A stretch of DNA of 5,114 nt from Coxiellaceae bacterium (lineage in GTDB: Bacteria; Pseudomonadota; Gammaproteobacteria; Coxiellales; Coxiellaceae), in NCBI GenBank assembly GCA_014238325.1, contig JABABH010000181.1, positions 1 to 5,114 on the forward strand, in the 5' to 3' direction. The position numbers and the translations under genes are program-made. Positions 1 to 5,114 of the stretch are shown one piece after another; position 1 is the first letter of the stretch; every line of letters begins with the position of its first letter. The notes below the pieces were generated by a model. It searched no databases. It had not been told where the DNA came from and saw only the letters and a list, made by a program, of their open reading frames with translations.

Positions 1-88
1 AGCGCATGGCGTTGATTATTTCTTAACGTCAGGAACTATAACAAATTGCCTTCACTCATCTCACACAGAATAATAAGCTGATTGCAGT

Positions 89-107
89 GGTGATAATTAT
101 CACTATC
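89..107 (-). promoter_or_regulatory. Fur-box-like operator containing a perfect 14-bp palindrome
   Basis: Bases 90-103 read GTGATAATTATCAC, a perfect 14-bp palindrome. On the minus strand the 19-mer GATAGTGATAATTATCACC matches 15 of 19 positions of the classical enterobacterial Fur consensus GATAATGATAATCATTATC, counted by hand. GGTGATA at 89-95 can also pair with TATCACC at 104-110, so the element has two overlapping dyads. A weak plus-strand promoter could straddle it: TTGCAG at 82-87 and TATCAC at 104-109, spacing 16. Which gene it would control is unclear. The nearest candidate gene on the plus strand starts at 620, and a divergent gene would lie left of the window. The match is seen; binding by Fur or any repressor is inference, and AT-rich DNA can give such matches by chance. 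Confidence 0.3.
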
Positions 108-120
108 ACCTTATCTGTGA

Positions 121-160
121 GGGTGCCCACAAGGAGCCATTTGTGCTCAACAATTCACCC
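121..160. repeat. Nested inverted repeat, possible RNA hairpin
   Basis: GGGTG at 121-125 is complementary to CACCC at 156-160, and inside it CACAA at 128-132 is complementary to TTGTG at 141-145. Together they could fold as an interrupted stem-loop of two 5-bp helices. No run of T follows, so it does not look like an intrinsic terminator. It could be a structured leader or a chance pairing; the short helices give little support. Confidence 0.15.
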
Positions 161-428
161 AAACGAGCAGGATCGATCGTTACGCACGCTTTCGCGAGGA
201 CTGAGATAAAAGGGCGTTGATAATATTAAATATACCCAACAGAAATTCACTAACATTTCATGATGCAGCAACTCCGAAACGAACTCAAGATGGTCCTACT
301 ATCCGCCTCGATTTTAGAGGGTCAAAACCAACCTATTCTTTTAAAACGAGACAAGATACCTTTATAAGAGCTATGATGCATTTTTGTATCTCGCAGGTCA
401 TCAGGGTTATTTTAATCAAACTACCCAG

Positions 429-470
429 CCAATGGAAGGCCTAGAAAAAAGTAGCATCATGCCTTCCTGG
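429..470. repeat. Inverted repeat, 7-bp stem with 20-base loop
   Basis: GGAAGGC at 434-440 is exactly complementary to GCCTTCC at 461-467, and the outer CCA (429-431) and TGG (468-470) can also pair past a two-base bulge. It is not followed by a T-run. It could be a transcript-stabilising hairpin or simple coincidence. Confidence 0.2.
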
Positions 471-502
471 ATATACCATCCTTTCCTCAGCGATAAAGCA
501 TT

Positions 503-528
503 AGGCGCACTGCCTCAATCTTTTATTT
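503..528 (+). terminator. Weak terminator-like stem and T-rich tract
   Basis: AGGC at 503-506 pairs with GCCT at 512-515 around a short loop (a G-T pair can extend it to 5 bp), followed after five bases by TTTTATTT at 521-528. The stem is short and the T-tract is displaced from it, so this is a poor intrinsic terminator. Its place at the end of the frame stopping at 528-530, just before the AT-rich promoter-like stretch, is the only contextual support. Confidence 0.15.
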
Positions 529-541
529 AATGTTTCCTTAA

Positions 542-571
542 TTAATATATCGGATAATCTTGTGTTATATT
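542..571 (+). promoter_or_regulatory. Candidate sigma-70-type promoter with extended -10
   Basis: TATATT at 566-571 matches 5 of 6 bases of the -10 consensus TATAAT, and it is preceded by TG at 563-564 with one base between, which is the extended -10 signature. A weak -35, TTAATA at 542-547 (4 of 6 to TTGACA), lies 18 bases upstream. The expected transcript start near 578 would leave about 40 bases of leader before the ATG at 620 and about 235 before the ATG at 813. It sits at the end of the gene-poor region and points into the operon, so its position is right. The rating stays moderate because AT-rich DNA yields such matches easily. Confidence 0.35.
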
Positions 572-599
572 AAAAATGGGCATGCATCCATTTTGGCAC

Positions 600-619
600 G
601 TCATGTCAGGAGACATCAC
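600..619 (+). promoter_or_regulatory. Ribosome binding site in a hairpin loop, decides start at 620
   Basis: AGGAG at 608-612 lies 7 bases before the ATG at 620, an ideal Shine-Dalgarno spacing. It sits in a small dyad: ATGTC at 603-607 pairs with GACAT at 612-616 around the loop AGGA, and GT (600-601) and AC (618-619) can extend the stem past one mismatch. An alternative pairing, CATGT at 602-606 with ACATG at 618-622, would instead cover the start codon. The seven bases AGGAGAC (608-614) recur exactly at 802-808 before the next gene. The sequence match is clear; any regulatory role of the folding is inference. Confidence 0.45.
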
Positions 620-823
620 ATGTATAAGAAGGATATCCTAAATTCAGCCAGTTCAAAATGTTTACCCGCTATCCTGTATACCTCCTCTCCTATCCTCAAC
701 ATCCGATTGGCTCATTTACCGTTTCATGCTTTTACGAGCTTGCTAGGTGTGACACCGAGTATTCCACTTGTCATCGTTGGCCATCCCTATTCAACTGACC
801 TAGGAGACCGTTATGATCCTTGA
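620..823 (+). CDS. Possible small gene, 67-residue hypothetical protein
   Basis: An ATG with an ideal ribosome binding site opens a 67-codon frame ending in TGA at 821-823, overlapping the following large gene by 11 bases. The frame stays open further upstream to a TTG at 560, but the AGGAG at 608-612 favours the ATG at 620. The product starts MYKKD and is then mostly hydrophobic and Pro-rich; residues about 42-55 (LLGVTPSIPLVIVG) form an apolar stretch too short to call a firm membrane helix. No signal peptide or known family is recognised. Codon choice resembles the downstream genes, for example ATC outnumbers ATT five to one for Ile. The overlap would couple its translation to the large protein, whose ribosome binding site lies inside this frame. 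It may be a genuine small protein, a leader whose translation tunes the next gene, or a chance frame. Confidence 0.4.
   Translation: MYKKDILNSASSKCLPAILYTSSPILNIRLAHLPFHAFTSLLGVTPSIPLVIVGHPYSTDLGDRYDP
802..806 (+). promoter_or_regulatory. Ribosome binding site of the 908-residue protein
   Basis: AGGAG lies 6 bases before the ATG at 813. An in-frame TAG at 801-803 rules out any earlier start, so this site and the first possible ATG agree. The site is inside the coding frame of the small upstream gene, so ribosomes translating that frame would pass over it and could reinitiate here. Confidence 0.8.
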
Positions 824-3539
824 ACCACTTTTGTCCATTACCGCTCTCAAGATCATCTGGGAGCTACTTGAAATTACCCATATGATTCAAGTCGGATATC
901 ACTCCAGTCACATCGGATACCACGGAGGCAGCGCCCTTCAAACCTGGGTAGCCAAGGCCTATCAAAAACGGTGGGATAACAAACATCCCGTAGAAGCCAG
1001 CGAAAGGGATGCCCCAACACTCTATGAAACGCTATCTCGAAAGGAAGCAAACACCCAAGCCGATGCCTATTTTCAGCAACTCTCTGAGAGCATCAAGGCT
1101 TTAAAGGAGGCAAAAACGGCACTGTTCAACCTAGAAACTCAATTAGACCATATGGTAACCACCCATTATGACCCGACACCTGATCAACTCAGGCGTGATT
1201 TATTGCTATTTAGAGATCACTTTAACACGTTTAGGAGCGCCTATTTCACCTGTATCAACTTCATCGCGTACATCCCACCTCGTGAATTATTATATGTGGC
1301 TTCTAACTTTGATACGTCCAACGTCATCAGTACCTTTAATAACCATGTCATTACCCTTGAGGAAAATCTGGATATCATCGGAAATACAGCAGAAAGTATT
1401 TCTAGGAAATTCCATGACTTCTCTGCTCACCATCCCTCTTCTCAGGAACCTACCTTAAAAACAACACTCGAATTGGCGATGGAACAGCATACGGATACCA
1501 GCGCAGCTCTCGCTCATATCATTAATCATACCCAGCTTTCTCAAACCTGCGCTGAGGTCATTCATGCTCTGAGCGAATGTCGACATGAGAACAGATCGAA
1601 TCATGCTTGGAATACTGCAGCCTGGCATCCCTTACTCCATGCTCATCAACAAGTTGAGACAATCCAACGTATCTTGTTACATGCGATGGAAGAGAATCGC
1701 ATAGACACTGATAAATTAGACCTAGCTAAGATGCTGTTACGTCGTATCCTGCCAAGAGAAGACTTACAAGCTTCCGAACTGGAATATGCTTCGTATGATT
1801 GGGTTGTGATGTTACGGACATGGCAATTGGAACAATGTGATCTTTTAACGAGATGCCTTAAACAATACAAGGCAGACATGCCCTTCCCACGTGATCACCC
1901 TACTCCAGAATTAATCAGCTGGCTTAAAACAGACAGAAGGAAACAAGATGCCGTCGAGTTTTTGAAAAATAGACTGGTGAAACCTTGTTTATTCTCCCAT
2001 GATAACCATGATCAAGCCTGTGACAGACTCGAAAGCTTATATCCTAATGAAGACGTTAGCGGACACATCATGGAACATACGATGCCGAAGCGGATGCTTA
2101 TCTGGGAAAAGAGCGATATCATGGTTCAATTACCTGAAGGCTTTAAAACCAAAATTCACTTTCGTAACCGAACCAAACTCGATCATCAACCTGATCAAGC
2201 CATCATATCACCCTATGTAGCCACCTGCGCCGTCCAACTTCAGGAAGACATTGCACGCCTCACAACCGCATGGAAAGCAAGTTTAGAACATTATATGAAA
2301 GAGGAGGCACGTTTTAAAGAAAAAATAAACTTACAACAGGAAGCCTATGACAACGCTCACCACAAAGTTTGCCTTAAACGCGTTAAAAAAATGCGTATCA
2401 AGCTCCATACTATCTCCAGCACACCTCACCATCTTTTATCCCCGTATCTTTATGATGCTACCGTTATCAATGAAGAAGAAAAAAAACACCAAGTCCCTAC
2501 GCCTGACGATCTATTGCATATCGCTTATCAAGGCGTATCTGCCGATGAACTTTGTCGCTGGAAAACTCCTACCCAACAGCTGATCTGCTATTTTCAGCCC
2601 ATGGCAGGTCAGGACGATTCTCGAGCCTCAGCATGGGTCTATGCCTGTATAGCGTGTCCAAACAGTTTATTTCCCTCATTGAGCTATCTGTTCGCCGAAG
2701 AAGGTCTATTAGCCCTACCTCCTGGCGAAGCCACTGTGGCAGCACAAGAATTTGGAACCGAGATCTACATGCAAGCCATCCTGGAGTCGCCTAAAAATAA
2801 GCCCATTATGAGTGAATCACTTAACCTATTGGAGCGTAGTACCAGAGATAAAACAGAACGTCTTATTCATCAACTCAATGGTTATTACGCTGTGGCCTTA
2901 GTCAGAATCCATCCAAAGCATCGTCAACATCTACCATTGGATAAAAAAATTGAGTCGATTTTTAAGAATTTTTTGGATTTATTTCAAGATAACGGCCACC
3001 TGAAGCGTGAACGCCTCAAAAGCGCACATATCTTTATTGATAAGATCTGCTACGTTTTGAAGGCAAAAGATATGCATGCTATTCATACGGAACTCGTCAC
3101 ACTCGACACCCAATATAAAACCTGCCTAAACATAGCTCCATCTAGTCAACGCAGCGTCTTGTATCGTATCATGCACCAGTTAGCGGGGCCGGGTAGTCCT
3201 TTTGGAGGACTCATACAGAAAACCGCTCCATCTGCAACCGATAGGCTGCTACAAGAGTCTGAAGCTCACATAAAAGAAGAACGCCGACAAAAAGAAGATG
3301 AACGCCAACAAAAAGAAGAAGCCCAGGGCCGCGAAATAGAGGAACGCCGACAAAAAGAAGCAGCGTTTCAGAAAATTAAAGAACTGGAAGCAAAACTGGA
3401 GGAAAAAGAAAAAAATCAGGGCACAAACACTTCAATCGGCTTCTTTACGCCTCCTGCTAACCAGGAAGCCCTGCATGATTCTGCGTCAGCGTCAGCGTCA
3501 GCGTCAGCGTCAGAAAATATGCTCATGGGTAACGGGTAA
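813..3539 (+). CDS. Large helical protein of unknown function, coiled coil and Ser-Ala tail
   Basis: This is an intact 908-residue protein of no family I recognise. The start is firm: AGGAG at 802-806 and an in-frame stop at 801-803. Residues 1-21 are hydrophobic but broken by charged residues, and there is no typical signal peptide, so a cytosolic or secreted-without-cleavage product is likelier than an envelope one. Most of the chain looks helical. Charged, heptad-like stretches occur near residues 77-114 and 474-531, and there is a dense Glu/Lys/Arg/Gln coiled coil at about 815-868, with repeats of the form ERRQKED. The last 40 residues are flexible, with a Ser-Ala dipeptide run at 890-900 and the end ENMLMGNG. 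His is unusually common, about 48 residues by hand count. I saw no Walker, protease, kinase or nuclease motif that could be trusted. It is followed after 3 bases by a second large gene in the same frame. The coiled coil suggests self-association or partner binding. A secreted effector or structural role is conceivable but unproven. Confidence 0.9.
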   Translation: MILEPLLSITALKIIWELLEITHMIQVGYHSSHIGYHGGSALQTWVAKAYQKRWDNKHPVEASERDAPTLYETLSRKEANTQADAYFQQLSESIKALKEAKTALFNLETQLDHMVTTHYDPTPDQLRRDLLLFRDHFNTFRSAYFTCINFIAYIPPRELLYVASNFDTSNVISTFNNHVITLEENLDIIGNTAESISRKFHDFSAHHPSSQEPTLKTTLELAMEQHTDTSAALAHIINHTQLSQTCAEVIHALSECRHENRSNHAWNTAAWHPLLHAHQQVETIQRILLHAMEENRIDTDKLDLAKMLLRRILPREDLQASELEYASYDWVVMLRTWQLEQCDLLTRCLKQYKADMPFPRDHPTPELISWLKTDRRKQDAVEFLKNRLVKPCLFSHDNHDQACDRLESLYPNEDVSGHIMEHTMPKRMLIWEKSDIMVQLPEGFKTKIHFRNRTKLDHQPDQAIISPYVATCAVQLQEDIARLTTAWKASLEHYMKEEARFKEKINLQQEAYDNAHHKVCLKRVKKMRIKLHTISSTPHHLLSPYLYDATVINEEEKKHQVPTPDDLLHIAYQGVSADELCRWKTPTQQLICYFQPMAGQDDSRASAWVYACIACPNSLFPSLSYLFAEEGLLALPPGEATVAAQEFGTEIYMQAILESPKNKPIMSESLNLLERSTRDKTERLIHQLNGYYAVALVRIHPKHRQHLPLDKKIESIFKNFLDLFQDNGHLKRERLKSAHIFIDKICYVLKAKDMHAIHTELVTLDTQYKTCLNIAPSSQRSVLYRIMHQLAGPGSPFGGLIQKTAPSATDRLLQESEAHIKEERRQKEDERQQKEEAQGREIEERRQKEAAFQKIKELEAKLEEKEKNQGTNTSIGFFTPPANQEALHDSASASASASASENMLMGNG
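2094..2111 (+). other. Motif shared with the start of the downstream protein
   Basis: Residues 428-433 of the 908-residue protein read MLIWEK. The downstream protein begins MLVWEK. After it, both have a Pro-x-Gly (PEG here, PRG there) at nearly the same distance, 7 versus 6 residues on. It may mark a module present in both proteins, though over such a short span chance cannot be excluded. Confidence 0.3.
3279..3360 (+). repeat. Heptad DNA repeat encoding the coiled coil
   Basis: The 19-mer GAACGCCGACAAAAAGAAG occurs at 3279-3297 and 3342-3360, and with one change (GAACGCCAACAAAAAGAAG) at 3300-3318. The offsets are 21 and 42 bases, that is one and two heptads of the encoded coiled coil. The units read ERRQKED (823-829), ERQQKEE (830-836), a diverged AQGREIE (837-843) and ERRQKEA (844-850). 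Near-identity at DNA level, including synonymous positions, points to recent duplication of a 21-base unit, so the length of this coil may vary between strains. Confidence 0.85.
3483..3512 (+). repeat. Five perfect GCGTCA hexamers encoding a Ser-Ala run
   Basis: GCGTCA is repeated five times without a mismatch, encoding residues 891-900 as alternating Ala-Ser; the preceding TCT adds one more Ser. Because the unit is two codons, gain or loss by replication slippage changes length without shifting the frame. It lies 8 codons before the stop, in what is probably an unstructured tail. The complementary strand gives an Asp-Ala run in a spurious antisense frame. Confidence 0.95.
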
Positions 3540-3542
3540 AAG

Positions 3543-5114
3543 ATGCTAGTATGGGAAAAACATTGGAACCCTGAAACACCTCGGGGAGAAACCTCGTCTA
3601 TCCAGGTCAAGCCATCGGCAAGCCTTTTAGCTATCACAGGGATCCACCCACCCCACCTCGATACCCTCTATCAACACCACATCAGAGCATTTCGCAAAAC
3701 CTTAGACTACAAGCATGCTGCAGCACCCTTATTATTACAAGCATTGATCACCTTATTCGTGGAAGGCCAACAACTTCATCATGCTAATAACCTTGCTGTA
3801 TACCAAAAGGCATGGAAAGATTGTGCTTATGAAGCACTCTTGACGGTCCTCAAAACTGACTGGCTAGAAGCTCTCCGTATGATCATCCCCTCCTCTTCTG
3901 AGCCGCGCTTGCGTTATCTTGCTGTATTAGCTATCTATAAAATGACACTGACAGTCTACGCTGATCAATTGACTCATCAAAGCAGTCTTCCTGATGATAC
4001 CCCATATCATGATGCTCTCTGGAAGGCTTATATTAATGTTCTCTCGCTTTTGTCTCACTATCGGCATCAGCCACAGTCTGACGAAATACAAGCCGACTTA
4101 CGCGAATTTCTATGGCAGCAACTCATCACCTTGATCGAGAAAACCAGTACCCTTCCTCTCTCTCCCACTTGGACTGAATACCTCCAACGCTGGATCGCCA
4201 TGTGCTTGCATAAAATAAAATCATGGTTTTTAAGGACATCCCTTGACACACCCACACCTGATCCCTTAGAGGTCTTAGGCCAACGTCTTCAAAAACATGT
4301 CAAAAAAATCATGAAGCAAACCTCCTCTAATCAGGCTAGGCTTCGACAACATTGTTGGTTTTATTTTTCAGTGTATCACTTATTCATCACCACCTTTGCG
4401 GATCATCAGGCTGATTCTACCTCTATCCTTTTGCTCGAGAACTTTATGAATTGTTTTAAAGCGTGGCCTGGGCTCACATTTCCTTTTAAGTCTATACGAT
4501 ACACCCGCTTAACCACAGGCTCTACCGCAACAGAGTGGAAGAAAATCGCTCCTGAAGTTTTGCAAGAAATCAGCACCTACTTTAGCACGGATCGCGATCA
4601 ATTTAATGCAGGCGCTCATCCTCTCCCCAAGAAGCGGGCAGCCGATCTCAAACACTCCTGTTTCCATTGGCTGTTAGCACGGTATGAACCCAGTTTATAC
4701 CATCAGCTTCAGGAGCATCATAACCATCAACCCGCTGTCCTCTCGGGCTTACTTCAAATGCCTTTATTTGAGAAACAAAAAATGTATGCTTGCAGTGAAC
4801 CTGCCACCAAACAGTTTTATAAAGACTTAGAGAAAATTGCCCACACGATGATATACTCTCACGTACACAAGGCTGGATTTAAGGTCTCTTATGCGGAGAT
4901 AGCGGAGGCCTTAACCCCCCATGAATCCCTCTCTGACCAAGCGTTACAGGCCACTGAAGGATTTGTCTCCATTTATTTTTTCCCTACACTCCAAAAAAAA
5001 TATCAAAAGCTCCAACAAGCTTTACAAACACACACCGGTAGCACGCGTCAATTTCTACTTCAACATCGTCATCTGATTCTAGCCATCACCCATGAATTAT
5101 TCAGGATAACCCAT
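3543..5114 (+). CDS. Large His-rich protein of unknown function, partial (C-terminus beyond window)
   Basis: I translated this frame codon by codon from the ATG at 3543: 524 codons without a stop, still open at the right edge, so the true protein is longer. Only 3 bases separate it from the upstream stop, and there is no strong ribosome binding site (only GGG at 3534-3536), so translation is probably coupled to the upstream gene. No signal peptide and no known family is recognised. The chain is rich in His (33 by hand count, about 6%) and Trp (13), with clusters such as HQLQEHHNH at residues 387-395. An aromatic apolar stretch at 271-285 (CWFYFSVYHLFITTF) is short for a membrane helix. The sequence looks largely helical, perhaps a repeat-solenoid fold, but no repeat unit could be fixed. 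The first six residues, MLVWEK, echo residues 428-433 of the upstream protein. Being unbroken for 1572 bases, it is almost certainly a real gene. Confidence 0.9.
   Translation, partial: MLVWEKHWNPETPRGETSSIQVKPSASLLAITGIHPPHLDTLYQHHIRAFRKTLDYKHAAAPLLLQALITLFVEGQQLHHANNLAVYQKAWKDCAYEALLTVLKTDWLEALRMIIPSSSEPRLRYLAVLAIYKMTLTVYADQLTHQSSLPDDTPYHDALWKAYINVLSLLSHYRHQPQSDEIQADLREFLWQQLITLIEKTSTLPLSPTWTEYLQRWIAMCLHKIKSWFLRTSLDTPTPDPLEVLGQRLQKHVKKIMKQTSSNQARLRQHCWFYFSVYHLFITTFADHQADSTSILLLENFMNCFKAWPGLTFPFKSIRYTRLTTGSTATEWKKIAPEVLQEISTYFSTDRDQFNAGAHPLPKKRAADLKHSCFHWLLARYEPSLYHQLQEHHNHQPAVLSGLLQMPLFEKQKMYACSEPATKQFYKDLEKIAHTMIYSHVHKAGFKVSYAEIAEALTPHESLSDQALQATEGFVSIYFFPTLQKKYQKLQQALQTHTGSTRQFLLQHRHLILAITHELFRITH

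Larger units (their letters stand above)
205..530 (+). pseudogene. Possible remnant of a broken gene (two overlapping frames)
   Basis: Frame 1 is open from 205 to a TAG at 442-444, and frame 3 is open from 345 to a TAA at 528-530. Neither has a convincing start: the first offers only a TTG at 217 whose upstream AAAGGG lies two bases away, and the second has an ATG at 432 with no ribosome binding site. Both translations have ordinary mixed protein composition, for example DGPTIRLDFRGSKPTYSFKT from the first and AGHQGYFNQTTQPMEGLEK from the second. A single gene that lost its start and suffered a frameshift around 345-440 would give this picture. I recognise no family, and chance open frames of 60-80 codons are common at this base composition, so this is only a possibility. 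Confidence 0.18.
1..541. other. Upstream region without a confident gene
   Basis: About 540 bases carry no reading frame I would defend as an intact gene. At the left edge, frame 2 is open for 23 codons to a TAA at 71-73, which could be the tail of a gene starting outside the window, but 23 codons prove nothing. Structured elements inside it (palindrome at 90-103, inverted repeat 121-160, inverted repeat 429-470, weak terminator-like stem 503-528) and a possible gene remnant (205-530) are described separately. No tRNA-like cloverleaf, rRNA segment or recognisable insertion-sequence end was seen. The stretch becomes AT-rich towards the promoter region near 520-575. Confidence 0.6.

Noticed and set aside
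217..444. Frame of 75 codons read from a TTG as an intact gene
   Set aside because: Its only start is a TTG with AAAGGG two bases away, no similarity is recognisable, and a competing frame overlaps it. It is kept only as part of a possible remnant.
560..619. Longer form of the small gene starting at TTG 560
   Set aside because: No ribosome binding site precedes 560, and it would begin inside the predicted -10 region. The ATG at 620 has an ideal site.
813..875. N-terminal signal peptide or membrane anchor on the 908-residue protein
   Set aside because: The first 21 residues are hydrophobic but contain Glu and Lys within the apolar stretch and lack the basic start and small-residue cleavage site.
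1646..1879. Antisense and out-of-frame short frames inside the 908-residue gene
   Set aside because: They lie wholly within a long intact gene, and I saw nothing beyond an open frame to support them.
3279..3512. CRISPR or other spaced-repeat array
   Set aside because: The repeats are in-frame coding repeats with 21-base and 6-base periods and no variable spacers of constant length.
3416..3637. Antisense frame with an Asp-Ala repeat
   Set aside because: The repeat is the complement of the GCGTCA array of the sense gene. The frame spans the junction of two well-supported genes and has no support of its own.
4067..4255. Antisense 62-codon frame inside the second large gene
   Set aside because: It is contained in a 524-codon open sense frame and has no features of its own.
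813..5114. Cytoplasmic-incompatibility-like or toxin-antitoxin operon
   Set aside because: The two-gene layout is superficially similar, but I saw no deubiquitinase, nuclease or known toxin motif, and both proteins are far larger than ordinary toxin-antitoxin pairs.

Overview
The window is bacterial protein-coding DNA. It has long intron-free reading frames, clear AGGAG-type ribosome binding sites and standard stop codons, and looks to be roughly 40-45% G+C (judged by eye, not counted). No protein family in it is recognisable from sequence alone, and there are no rRNA, tRNA, CRISPR or intact insertion-sequence signals. The composition and the style of the proteins (very large, helical, His/Trp-rich, with a Glu/Lys/Arg/Gln coiled coil near one C-terminus) would fit a host-associated or intracellular gammaproteobacterium of the Legionellales type. 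That placement is a guess from style; no marker gene supports it.

Layout: positions 1-541 hold no confident gene. They contain a perfect 14-bp palindrome (90-103) inside a Fur-box-like 19-mer (89-107), a nested inverted repeat (121-160), and two overlapping open frames (205-444 and 345-530) that may be remnants of a broken gene. An AT-rich stretch follows, with a plausible extended -10 promoter (542-571). A small hairpin then presents a Shine-Dalgarno sequence in its loop, just before a possible small gene (620-823, 67 aa).

That small frame overlaps by 11 bases the start of a 908-residue protein (813-3539), which has its own strong ribosome binding site. Only 3 bases after that protein's stop, in the same reading frame, a second large gene starts at 3543. 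It runs off the right edge still open after 524 codons.

The tight packing on one strand (11-base overlap, then a 3-base gap) points to one transcription unit of two or three genes whose products are probably made together and may act together. Both large proteins are rich in His and helical segments. They share a short motif, Met-Leu-(Ile/Val)-Trp-Glu-Lys, in the middle of the first and at the very start of the second, a hint that they may be related in part. The first ends in a heptad-repeat coiled coil, whose DNA repeats in exact 21-base units, and a Ser-Ala dipeptide tail coded by five perfect GCGTCA hexamers. No function can be assigned. This unrecognised operon is the best candidate in the window for something undescribed.
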